Assembly (NCBI RefSeq): GCF_023115465.1
Contig: NZ_CP096034.1
Location: forward strand, 4,340,001-4,404,000
Reading direction: 5' to 3'
DNA from: Gottfriedia acidiceleris
GTDB lineage: Bacteria > Bacillota > Bacilli > Bacillales > Bacillaceae_G
Length of the DNA: 64,000 nt
Position numbers and translations under genes: made by a program
Notes under the pieces: model-generated
Database searches by the model: none
Told to the model about the DNA's origin: nothing
What the model saw: the letters and a program-made list of their open reading frames with translations, nothing else
Shown here: positions 1 through 7,262 of the stretch, in pieces
How positions within the stretch are numbered: position 1 is the first letter of the stretch
Layout: every line of letters starts with the position of its first letter

Positions 1-90
1 ACCAGTCATAATTTCTGCTACAGAAACTGCCGCTCCAAACCAAAGTGTTGTAAAGTTCCACTTCGTCATTTTTGCATTTTGATTAGACAT
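1..90 (-). CDS. cytX: CytX-type hydroxymethylpyrimidine permease (N-terminal fragment)
   Basis: Only the first 30 codons lie in the window; the gene runs off the left edge. The start is ATG at 90, preceded by an AGGAG ribosome binding site six bases upstream. The peptide begins MSNQNAKMTKWN and continues into TLWFGAAVSVAEIMTG, the characteristic opening of the cytosine/purine permease branch called CytX, which imports the thiamine precursor HMP. It overlaps the end of thiD by eight bases and shares its TPP riboswitch, so HMP import and HMP phosphorylation are co-regulated. The call rests on a short N-terminus plus context. Confidence 0.72.
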   Translation of the reverse strand, partial: MSNQNAKMTKWNFTTLWFGAAVSVAEIMTG

Positions 91-889
91 ATAGAACTCC
101 TGCCTTTTCATACAATGAGTAGAAATGATGTACAGGACCTACCCCTTTACCAATTGAAAAGGAATGTTGGATTGCTAATGTTATATAATTTTTAGCTTCT
201 CGTATTGCCTCATTTACCTCAAGTTCGTTTGCTAAATTAGATGTAATGGCTGAAGATAAAGTACAACCAGTACCGTGGGTATGAATTGTATTAATTCTAA
301 CGCTATTAAAGCTTGTAAATTCCTCGCCATTAAAACAAATATCGGTAGCTTCACCCTCCAGATGACCACCTTTTACAAGGACGTTTTTAGCACCTAATGA
401 ATGAATTTGAATAGCAGCTTCTTTCATCTCTTCAATCGTTGTAATTTTTCTTCCAGTAATAACTTCTGCTTCAGGAAGATTTGGCGTAATAACAGTTGCT
501 AACGGAATCAACTCTTGAATTAAAGCCTCCTTTGCATCTGGACTTAATAAGTCAAATCCGCTTTTTGAAACCATAACTGGATCAACTACGATTTGCTTTG
601 GTTTATATTGCTTTAGTTTCTCAGCAATTACTTTAATCGTCTTTATTTGAGATACCATTCCAATTTTTACAGCATCGACTTCAATATCAGTAAAAATTGC
701 ATCTATCTGATTAGCAATAATCTCTGGTGTCATATCTTGTACTGCAAACACCCCTTGCGTATTTTGAGCTGTTACTGCTGTAATTACACTCATACCAAAA
801 ACCTGATGAGCTGAAAACGTCTTTAAATCCGCTTGAATACCTGCACCACCACTTGAATCTGAGCCTGCTATGGTTAATACTTTCTTCAA
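83..889 (-). CDS. thiD: Hydroxymethylpyrimidine / phosphomethylpyrimidine kinase
   Basis: ThiD phosphorylates HMP and HMP-phosphate for thiamine biosynthesis in the cytoplasm. The product (268 aa) has the ribokinase-like fold signatures: TIAGSDSSGGAGIQADLK near the N-terminus, VDPVMVSKSG in the middle and the HGTGCTLSSA anion-hole/catalytic motif near residue 215. A longer reading frame extends to 1039, but it runs back through a terminator and into the riboswitch. The TTG at 889 sits seven bases after a GGGGGA ribosome binding site and gives the usual family length, so I use it. It is regulated by the TPP riboswitch upstream and followed by cytX. Confidence 0.93.
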   Translation of the reverse strand: MKKVLTIAGSDSSGGAGIQADLKTFSAHQVFGMSVITAVTAQNTQGVFAVQDMTPEIIANQIDAIFTDIEVDAVKIGMVSQIKTIKVIAEKLKQYKPKQIVVDPVMVSKSGFDLLSPDAKEALIQELIPLATVITPNLPEAEVITGRKITTIEEMKEAAIQIHSLGAKNVLVKGGHLEGEATDICFNGEEFTSFNSVRINTIHTHGTGCTLSSAITSNLANELEVNEAIREAKNYITLAIQHSFSIGKGVGPVHHFYSLYEKAGVLYV

Positions 890-960
890 TTCTCTTCCCC
901 CTATTCCATGAATAGAACTCTTTGATCTTACAGATAGAAGATGAAACTTGATTTTAAATA

Positions 961-993
961 CAAAAAAGCACAAATCCCATAAGGACTTGTGCT
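961..993 (-). terminator. Rho-independent terminator, expression platform of the TPP riboswitch
   Basis: On the minus strand an AGCACAAGTCC / GGGATTTGTGCT hairpin is followed by six Ts. It lies between the TPP aptamer and thiD, so it is the likely off-switch when thiamine pyrophosphate is bound. Confidence 0.85.
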
Positions 994-1035
994 CGAACAA
1001 ATCAATGTTAAGAATACAAATATGTATTCTACCGT

Positions 1036-1127
1036 TCACTTTCCTACGCTGGCATTATCCAGATCAGGTTAAAGGGTCAAAGACTTATGTGTCCTAATCT
1101 CAGCCGAACATTTACGGCACCCCTAGT
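1036..1127 (-). promoter_or_regulatory. TPP riboswitch (THI element)
   Basis: The minus strand carries the conserved TPP aptamer blocks in order: GGGGTGCC, GGCTGAGA, ACCCTTTAACCTGATCTGG, ATAATGCCAGCGTAGGAAA. A terminator follows before thiD, indicating control by transcription termination. Confidence 0.95.
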
Positions 1128-1159
1128 ACTATTCAATTATTTATGTTGATTACTTTTTC

Positions 1160-1188
1160 ATCATAATGAATCCTTCTAATATATTCAA
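1160..1188 (-). promoter_or_regulatory. Sigma-A promoter of the thiD-cytX leader
   Basis: Minus strand TTGAAT (1183-1188) and TATGAT (1160-1165) are separated by 17 bases and sit about 30 bases before the TPP aptamer. Confidence 0.65.
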
Positions 1189-1215
1189 GTATTTAGATTG
1201 GAATTATTAAGAATA

Positions 1216-1240
1216 ACCTCTCATCGTACTAGATGAGAGG
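1216..1240 (-). terminator. Hairpin ending the iron-permease operon
   Basis: Perfect nine-pair stem CCTCTCATC / GATGAGAGG just past the lipoprotein stop codon; the following minus-strand sequence is only moderately T-rich. Confidence 0.6.
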
Positions 1241-1251
1241 CTATCAATTTA

Positions 1252-1626
1252 TTATTTTAAATCTTTAACTTCTTTTAATACACTTTCTAATTCGTCACCA
1301 GCTTGGTTAAGTGTATCTGCATTCAATGGAGATACCTTTACTCCTGCTTCAATAATATGAAGTGGCGTTTCAACTTTTTCATAAAGTGCTTTGTCTTTAT
1401 CTTTTACCGAGTCTTCAAATTTTTCCCATGACTTTTCAAGGGCTTCTCCGCTATCTTTTGCCTTTGCTTCATCATTATTTGAGATTTGTGTTTTTAATTC
1501 TGAAATCGTTTTGATCATATCATCAGAACCAGTTTTAATTGCATCGTCTGTTTTCGTACCACATGCAGATAAAGTTAAAGATAGTCCCAAAGCCATTGCT
1601 GCGATAAGTTTTTTATTAGATAACAT
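1252..1626 (-). CDS. Small lipoprotein of the FTR1 iron-uptake operon
   Basis: The product is about 124 aa with a lipoprotein signal peptide ending in the lipobox LTLSAC. The mature part is charged and predicted helical. I start it at ATG 1626 behind AGGGGG; the reading frame reaches 1653 but only that ATG is correctly spaced. It overlaps the 3' end of the permease gene by 11 bases, so the two are translationally linked. Its core (W..FEDSVKDKDKALYEKVE) resembles the W...E......Y...E pattern of the two extracytoplasmic repeats of the neighbouring permease, suggesting a shed or duplicated copy of that module. A role in presenting iron to the permease is inferred from context. Confidence 0.8.
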   Translation of the reverse strand: MLSNKKLIAAMALGLSLTLSACGTKTDDAIKTGSDDMIKTISELKTQISNNDEAKAKDSGEALEKSWEKFEDSVKDKDKALYEKVETPLHIIEAGVKVSPLNADTLNQAGDELESVLKEVKDLK

Positions 1627-3112
1627 TTTTAGTTCCCCCTGAATTTCCAGCACTTTTTTTATTTTTTTTATTTGAGAATCTATAATAAATAACGGTAATA
1701 CAAGCTATTAGCAATAAAATCATTTGGGGTATAAAGCTCTCCCAAGTTGAATAAATTGCAAAGAAATCAATTGTAGGAATAGGAGCCTGGGTTGCTGGAA
1801 GTAATCCAGAAAGTTGTAAACCATGAATACCCATGCCGGCAAATTTAAAGCATAAATAAAACATTAATATACTTGAGACAAGGAAAAACGGTCTCATTGG
1901 AATTTTTAGGCCAACCTTTAAGATTAAGTAGCTCAGTATTGCTAAAATTGCAAATCCTAAGCCAATCCCTATTAATAAAGTTGATAGTTTAATTGAAGAG
2001 GCCATTCCAATAAAGAATAATACAGTTTCAGTTCCCTCACGGAAAACTGCTAAAAACGCAAGAATTGATAAAGATAATAAACTACCTGTATTTAATGCTT
2101 TATCACTCTTAGTTTTTATATATTGTTGCCATTGCTTCGTATTCGATTTGCTATGTAACCAATAACTCATATATAAGAGCATGACAGCAGCAAATACTCC
2201 AGTCCAGCCCGCGATTAAGAAGTTATTACTTCCAAATGCACCTGCTGAGAATAAAATGTTTACAATAACACCTAGTATGATACTGACACCTAATCCAGCA
2301 CCAACACCAAACCAGATCCACTTACTTTTCTTTTCTTGTCCAGACTTTTTAATAAAACCTAGTAATGCTACAACTACTAGTAATGCTTCTAAGCCTTCTC
2401 TAAGTAAAATTGTTATAGCATCTAACATTGTATAACTAGTTTTAGACGCTAATGGTAATAGATAATTACGCATATCTGTAATTGTTTTCGTAGCCGCTTT
2501 CACATCAGGTGTCTTAGCAGTTAGCATTGCATAAGATGTAACCATGTCTCTTTCAGCGTCAGTGTACACTGTTTGAGATTGTGTTAATACAACACCTTCA
2601 ATATTGATCCAAGATTTTCTAAATTGATCGATCTCTGAAGTTGCTCCTGATACATTATTATCTTTTAAATCTGCTAAAGCTTTGTTTAATATTTCGATTA
2701 AATCTTCTACACTACCTGTACTTTTTGAATCTAATTTCGAACTAGCGAACTGATGAGAAATGAACTTTTCATTTACCTCTTCTAATTCTTTAAGTGCAGT
2801 AACGAGTGCATTTTGATTCACTGTTTTTTGTGCTAGGTTATACTGAACCATTCCCATAGCTTCCTCGATTTTGCCATACGCTTCAATCGATTTATTTTTT
2901 ATTCCATCCTCTTTATCAAGCCACTCGTCGTTGAATTTTTTATATTCCTGCTCTGCAGATTTAAAATCTCCTTTTTGTGCAGATTGGATTGCACTTTCTA
3001 CAAAAGAATTTGCATGTGTTAAATCCTCTTCAGGGCTTGCAGCAAAGGTTTTAAACGGTAAAACTAATATTAGTAAAGCTGTTAAAGTTACTTTAATAAG
3101 AGCCTGCTTCAT
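1616..3112 (-). CDS. FTR1/EfeU-family iron permease with N-terminal extracytoplasmic repeats
   Basis: A 498-aa membrane protein. A signal peptide (residues 1-25) is followed by about 200 extracytoplasmic residues made of two similar helical segments, then seven or so hydrophobic helices. The two iron-binding REXXE motifs of the oxidase-dependent iron transporter family are present: REGLE (about residue 236) and REGTE (about 357). The start ATG follows AAGGGG. A perfect Fur box lies 26 bases upstream, so expression is expected under iron limitation. No EfeO-like full-length protein and no EfeB DyP peroxidase is nearby; the only partner is the small lipoprotein downstream. Confidence 0.9.
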   Translation of the reverse strand: MKQALIKVTLTALLILVLPFKTFAASPEEDLTHANSFVESAIQSAQKGDFKSAEQEYKKFNDEWLDKEDGIKNKSIEAYGKIEEAMGMVQYNLAQKTVNQNALVTALKELEEVNEKFISHQFASSKLDSKSTGSVEDLIEILNKALADLKDNNVSGATSEIDQFRKSWINIEGVVLTQSQTVYTDAERDMVTSYAMLTAKTPDVKAATKTITDMRNYLLPLASKTSYTMLDAITILLREGLEALLVVVALLGFIKKSGQEKKSKWIWFGVGAGLGVSIILGVIVNILFSAGAFGSNNFLIAGWTGVFAAVMLLYMSYWLHSKSNTKQWQQYIKTKSDKALNTGSLLSLSILAFLAVFREGTETVLFFIGMASSIKLSTLLIGIGLGFAILAILSYLILKVGLKIPMRPFFLVSSILMFYLCFKFAGMGIHGLQLSGLLPATQAPIPTIDFFAIYSTWESFIPQMILLLIACITVIYYRFSNKKNKKSAGNSGGTKNVI

Positions 3113-3137
3113 CGTTGATTTTCCCCTTAAATATAAA

Positions 3138-3152
3138 TGATAATCATTATCA
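3138..3152 (-). promoter_or_regulatory. Fur box
   Basis: TGATAATCATTATCA is an exact 7-1-7 inverted repeat matching the Bacillus Fur operator, placed directly upstream of the iron permease start. Confidence 0.92.
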
Positions 3153-3240
3153 CCTCTTGATAATAAAGGTATTTCGAGTTATAGTCAATTATTTTTTTAT
3201 TAACTATTTTTAATTTTTAGGTTAACATTCGACAAACAAA

Positions 3241-3270
3241 GAAAGCTGAGGAAAATTTCCTCAGCTTTTT
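3241..3270. terminator. Bidirectional terminator
   Basis: AAAGCTGAGGAAA / TTTCCTCAGCTTT stem with a T run on the plus strand and a T-rich tail on the minus strand. It can end the yfnB-side operon and insulate the iron operon. Confidence 0.75.
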
Positions 3271-3425
3271 AATGATTACTCTACTCCTTTTACGAAAATT
3301 TGATAATTAATTGACTAGTTTTTCAACATGAAGCAAAAAGTATTTATCTTTTTGCTTTTAGTGTATAAATAAAGTTCAAATATCAACGATCAGATTGAGT
3401 GAAAAACTTTGCTTTTTAAGCGGTC

Positions 3426-4145
3426 TTAGTTAACTGAAGTAACTAAAACCTTCTGTTCAATATTTAAAATCTTATAAAGTTCATCTAGTTTTTTTATTTC
3501 ATAGGTTGGAACTATATCTGAGTCATTTGAAAGCATTTTTGGATTGACCCAGCAAGTATCAATTCCTGATCCTGCCCCACCAATTATATCCGCACTAAAT
3601 GAATCTCCAATGATCAATGTCTTATCTAATTCAATGTTTGGAATTCGATCAAATACATATTGAAAGTATTCTTTCATCGGTTTTTGATAACTAGTATCCT
3701 CAGAAACGAAAATATCTTTAAAGAAAGGATAAATACGCGCCGCATTCAAACGTTTATATTGTGTCTTTGAAACTCCGTTCGTGACAATATATAATTCGAA
3801 CTCATGCTGAAGACTAGTAAGTAATTCATACGCACCTTCAACTAATTGATTTCCCTCTCCTAAATAACTTTGGTAAGACTGTTCCAGCAGAAAACCGTCA
3901 ACTTCAATACCAAACTCTTTAAATAAGGTTGAAAAACGTGTGTTCACCACATCATCACGACTTATTTTACCTTCTTCAAATGACTTCCAAAGTCCATGGT
4001 TTATTTCTTTGTACCTTGACTTCACTTCATCCGTTAATGGTAATTTTTGATCTTTAAATAGAGATTGTAATGCTACTTTTTCTGCTGCACCAAAATCTAA
4101 TAATGTATCATCTACATCTAATAATAATGTTTTGTATGTTTTCAT
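3426..4145 (-). CDS. yfnB: HAD-family pyrimidine 5'-nucleotidase (YjjG/YfnB type)
   Basis: 239 aa, standard for this subfamily. HAD motif I is LLLDVDDTLLDF (residues 8-19), motif II is VTNG (about 122), the motif III lysine is in YQKP, and motif IV is GDSFSADI (about 180). YjjG-type enzymes dephosphorylate non-canonical pyrimidine nucleotides in the cytoplasm (house-cleaning), though substrate specificity cannot be read from sequence. The ATG follows GGGGAAATGTT. It is the last gene of a probable four-gene unit with the two small transporters and the Crp-type regulator, 28 bases after the second transporter. Confidence 0.82.
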   Translation of the reverse strand: MKTYKTLLLDVDDTLLDFGAAEKVALQSLFKDQKLPLTDEVKSRYKEINHGLWKSFEEGKISRDDVVNTRFSTLFKEFGIEVDGFLLEQSYQSYLGEGNQLVEGAYELLTSLQHEFELYIVTNGVSKTQYKRLNAARIYPFFKDIFVSEDTSYQKPMKEYFQYVFDRIPNIELDKTLIIGDSFSADIIGGAGSGIDTCWVNPKMLSNDSDIVPTYEIKKLDELYKILNIEQKVLVTSVN

Positions 4146-4173
4146 AACATTTCCCCATCTCTATTTATTTAAT

Positions 4174-4656
4174 TCATATTTTACTAGATTGATTTTTAAC
4201 TAGCTTGATACGTTTAAAACTAATTCCGTTTAATTTAAAAATTAATATACCACTTATAATAAGTAAAACACCAATTACTTGCTTAGAAGAAAACGGAACT
4301 TTCTCAAGTCCTAGCCATCCTCTAGAATCAAATAATAAAGCAAACATTAATTGAGATGTAAGAACAATTGATATAGCATAAGTTGGTCCAAGAATTCTAG
4401 TACTTTTCGTTAAACAGAAAACAACACCTACACCGACAATTCCGCTGATCCAATACCAATTTTTCATATTATGCAAATCAAATAATTGCTTACCATCAAA
4501 TATTACACCCATAACAAAAGAAGCTAAAAAGCCCATTCCTAATACAAATGTTGTCGTTACCCATATTCCTGTCCGCTCATTTACCTTACTATTGAATATA
4601 TTTTGCAAACCAATTAGGGATCCTGAAATGAAAGATAATATTAAACCATAAAGCAT
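4174..4656 (-). CDS. Small YdcZ/DUF606-type membrane transporter (second copy)
   Basis: 160 aa with about five hydrophobic helices, starting LYGLILSFISGSLIGLQN and containing the family's conserved YAISIVLTSQ and DSRGWLG segments. DUF606/YdcZ proteins belong to the drug/metabolite transporter superfamily and resemble half-size EamA units, so they often act as pairs. I use ATG 4656, which is correctly spaced from GGAGGTG; a TTG five codons upstream overlaps the ribosome binding site. A second copy lies at 5399-5824, with a Crp-type regulator between them; a heterodimeric carrier is a reasonable inference. Substrate unknown. Confidence 0.82.
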   Translation of the reverse strand: MLYGLILSFISGSLIGLQNIFNSKVNERTGIWVTTTFVLGMGFLASFVMGVIFDGKQLFDLHNMKNWYWISGIVGVGVVFCLTKSTRILGPTYAISIVLTSQLMFALLFDSRGWLGLEKVPFSSKQVIGVLLIISGILIFKLNGISFKRIKLVKNQSSKI

Positions 4657-4677
4657 TAGCTTCACCTCCAAAAAATG

Positions 4678-5376
4678 TTATTCATATATATTATTACCAG
4701 CAAGAACACTCAAACCAGCTCGATCCTTAATAAGGATACCCCCATTTTTCCGCTCCACTAGGTCATCCTTACAGAACTGTTGAATAACTCGATTAACATG
4801 TCGATAACTTGTTCCGATCAGATTCGCTGCATCTTTGAGATTTATCGTATTTAAATGATCATTTAGTAAAGAATTCGTTTCATCATATGAAACTGATAGT
4901 AGATAACTCGCTAGCCGTACTTCTACTGGATACATTAAATTAAAACTCATCGCATTCGACTTAATATGAAACTTTTCCGTTATGATGTCTAATAAGAACT
5001 GAAGAAATGGTGCATAGTCTTTAGCAAATTTTTTTAGCCAACGATAATCTATAGCAATCATTTCCACTGCAGAAACGGCCTCAACCGTATTTATATAATT
5101 TGAGCCTCTTACATATTCAATGTCGCCAATTAATTCAAGAGGCTTTTTAAATGAAAGAATTAACGTTTTACCCTCTGCTGTAGTTGTGTAAACTTTGACT
5201 TTCCCTTTTACTAAAACAAACAAAGTTTGTGGTAAGTCTCCTTGGGAACAAATAAGCTCTCCTTGCATGAATCGATGAAGAGTCATATAAGCTTTTAAAT
5301 CGTTATTAAAAACTTCTTCAATATGAAGTTCAGCTAAAAATTGATTAATTTGTGCAAGATCACTAGTGACTTTCAA
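4678..5376 (-). CDS. Crp/Fnr-family transcriptional regulator
   Basis: 232 aa. Residues about 20-130 form a cyclic-nucleotide-binding-type beta roll (GELICSQGDLPQTLFVLVKG), followed by a dimerisation helix and a C-terminal winged helix (LKDAANLIGTSYRHVNRVIQQF). There is no Fnr-type cysteine cluster. The start is TTG, nine bases after GGAGGTG. It lies between two paralogous YdcZ transporter genes with 21-22 base gaps, so it most likely controls this transporter pair; YeiL-like regulators are the nearest named relatives. The effector is not identifiable. Confidence 0.88.
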   Translation of the reverse strand: MKVTSDLAQINQFLAELHIEEVFNNDLKAYMTLHRFMQGELICSQGDLPQTLFVLVKGKVKVYTTTAEGKTLILSFKKPLELIGDIEYVRGSNYINTVEAVSAVEMIAIDYRWLKKFAKDYAPFLQFLLDIITEKFHIKSNAMSFNLMYPVEVRLASYLLSVSYDETNSLLNDHLNTINLKDAANLIGTSYRHVNRVIQQFCKDDLVERKNGGILIKDRAGLSVLAGNNIYE

Positions 5377-5398
5377 GTTAACTTCACCTCCAGTACTT

Positions 5399-5824
5399 TT
5401 AAGATCCTAGCACGATTACACCAATCATCATCATACCAATTCCAAAAAATTGAGACGGACTAACATTTAGCTTTTTTACTCCAAACCAGCCTCTACTATC
5501 GTTAATAAAAGTGAAACTTAACTGTGCAATTAAAAGGGTTGATATTGAAAATGTAACACCATTGAGATGGATCGATGTTACGTTACAAAAAATAATAAAT
5601 GCTCCAAATGCTCCACTTGTTAAATACATTGGATTCACATTCTTAACATCAGCTAATTTTTTATCTTTTAGTAATAGTAGTACGAATAAAGCTACAATAA
5701 AACCTGTAAACTGCGTAATTGTAGCTGCTTGCCAAGTACCAATATCACTGCTAATTTGTGAATTTGCAACCCCTTGTAGTGTAATGAGTGCTCCACCAAC
5801 AATTGCTAATAAAATTCCTTTCAT
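5399..5824 (-). CDS. Small YdcZ/DUF606-type membrane transporter (first copy)
   Basis: 141 aa, four to five hydrophobic helices, beginning MKGILLAIVGGALITLQG. It shares the ITLQG/IGLQN opening and the DSRGWFG signature with the copy at 4174-4656. The frame is open upstream to 6037, but ATG 5824 has AGGAGAG at the right distance and gives the family length, so the extension is not used. It is the promoter-proximal gene of the transporter-regulator-transporter-nucleotidase unit. Its upstream region holds the TGTGGA repeat series. Confidence 0.82.
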   Translation of the reverse strand: MKGILLAIVGGALITLQGVANSQISSDIGTWQAATITQFTGFIVALFVLLLLKDKKLADVKNVNPMYLTSGAFGAFIIFCNVTSIHLNGVTFSISTLLIAQLSFTFINDSRGWFGVKKLNVSPSQFFGIGMMMIGVIVLGS

Positions 5825-5928
5825 ATAGTTCTCTCCTGACATTTTGATTTCTTCATTATTAAACGATATTGGATGGTTGTTTGGGAAGGACATATGTCCT
5901 AAGGAGAAAAATGAACGTACTCTGCAAT

Positions 5929-6114
5929 TGTGGAAAACTTTTTTAATCATATAAATTTCTGTGGATCGTTTGTAGTTATATTTTTTTGGATTAAATTTTT
6001 TTGTGGATACTCCGCTATTATGTGGAAAACTTCTCATAAAAATGTGGAGAAGTTTAAAATTTGTGGATAGTTTGCAGGTGAGTTTTTTATGAACAGTCTA
6101 TTTTTTGTGGATAT
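5929..6114 (+). repeat. Seven same-orientation TGTGGA motifs (DnaA-box-like)
   Basis: TGTGGA occurs at 5929, 5960, 6002, 6021, 6043, 6062 and 6106, all on the plus strand. The spacings are 31, 42, 19, 22, 19 and 44, close to whole helical turns. Three copies read TGTGGATAC, TGTGGATAG or TGTGGATAT, one base from the reverse of the DnaA box TTATCCACA. An inverted repeat AAACTTCTC / GAGAAGTTT (6027-6055) lies within. The series ends about 100 bases from the first ydcZ start. Confidence 0.6.
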
Positions 6115-6135
6115 TTTTGAGATATTTGAGGCACT

Positions 6136-6250
6136 GCAAATAAATTTCGATAATCGCAATTAAAAATGCAATCTGCAATTAAATTCTCGAAAATCGCAAA
6201 TAAAAATAGGAAATCTGCAATTAAAATTATGGAAACCACAATTAAACCGC
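6136..6250 (+). repeat. Six-unit tandem array, 20-21 bp period
   Basis: Units begin with GCAAATAAA, GCAATTAAA or ACAATTAAA at 6136, 6156, 6175, 6196, 6217 and 6238, each ending near AATC(T). Periods are 20, 19, 21, 21 and 21 bases. No reading frame or RNA fold explains it. A related array lies at 52884-53011 in the opposite orientation. Confidence 0.7.
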
Positions 6251-6430
6251 TAATAATACCCATATCACTTACCGTATTTATAATGCAATTACACTTAAAT
6301 CAGATGATATGATCAATTCTAATAATCTTTTTCATCTAAATTCTTAACACAGACTAATTATTAACAGATTCCACTATTATGATTTCAAAGCTAAGGAAGG
6401 TTAAGATCAATAAAATACCCCAAAATAGCA

Positions 6431-6463
6431 TAAAAAAATCAGGCCACTTATATAGCCTGATTC
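6431..6463 (-). terminator. trp operon terminator
   Basis: Minus-strand AATCAGGC / GCCTGATT stem followed by seven Ts, immediately after the trpA stop codon. Confidence 0.9.
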
Positions 6464-6470
6464 ATTTTTA

Positions 6471-7262
6471 TTAAATTACTTCCTCGCTTACTAAACTTGA
6501 TTCCATTAAAAGTTTAATTTCATTAATCTTATTTTGATTAAATAAATCAACAATTTTACTACCAACAATGACTCCATCACAATCTTGGCTTAATTCCTTT
6601 ACTTGTTCTGGGGTAGATACACCGAATCCAGCTATTACTGGTTTATTACTAATTTCTTTCACACTTTTTAAGAAGGATGATAAGCTGTCGTCTAGCTCAT
6701 TTCGAACACCAGTAATCCCTTTTACTGTTACTGTGTATAAGAAACCTCTTCCTTTTTCAGCAATTTTAATGATTCGATCTTTTGGTGTAGCCATTGTGAC
6801 TAAACGAATTAGTTCTATCCCAGATTCTTCAAGTTGATGAATGATAATTTCTTCTTCTTCGATCGGTAGGTCAGGAATAATACAGCCGTCTACTCCTGCT
6901 TGGTGAAGCTCAGATACGAACCTGTCAATTCCATAAGCTAAAATAGGATTCATATATGTCATGACGATTAAAGGTACAGAAATTAATTTACGAACTTCTT
7001 TTATTTTTTCAATTACAGCTTTTAATGTTGTACCAGCTTGTAATGAACGAATTCCCGCTTTTTGAATAATTGGTCCATCAGCCACTGGGTCTGAGAATGG
7101 AATACCTATTTCGATTGCTGATGCACCAAATTTTTCTAGTAAAGCAAGTCTTCCTCCTAATACTTCAAGACCACCATCTCCTGCCATTACATACGGAATA
7201 AATAGTTTTTCCCCTTTTTTAAGACGTTCTGAAAATTGGAATTCAATTCGATTCAACATCAT
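6471..7262 (-). CDS. trpA: Tryptophan synthase alpha subunit
   Basis: 263 aa TIM-barrel protein that cleaves indole-3-glycerol phosphate to indole, passed to TrpB. The catalytic glutamate lies in SAIEIGIPFSDPVADGP (about residues 51-67), the catalytic aspartate in DGCIIPDLPIEE, and the phosphate-binding loop in VIAGFGVSTPEQV. Two adjacent ATGs at 7262/7259 follow GGAGGG. The start overlaps the trpB stop as TAATG, typical of translational coupling, and it is the last gene of the operon. Confidence 0.98.
   Translation of the reverse strand: MMLNRIEFQFSERLKKGEKLFIPYVMAGDGGLEVLGGRLALLEKFGASAIEIGIPFSDPVADGPIIQKAGIRSLQAGTTLKAVIEKIKEVRKLISVPLIVMTYMNPILAYGIDRFVSELHQAGVDGCIIPDLPIEEEEIIIHQLEESGIELIRLVTMATPKDRIIKIAEKGRGFLYTVTVKGITGVRNELDDSLSSFLKSVKEISNKPVIAGFGVSTPEQVKELSQDCDGVIVGSKIVDLFNQNKINEIKLLMESSLVSEEVI

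Noticed and set aside
5929-6250. CRISPR array
   Set aside because: The repeats are too short (6-10 conserved bases) and lack constant-length unique spacers; no cas gene is present.
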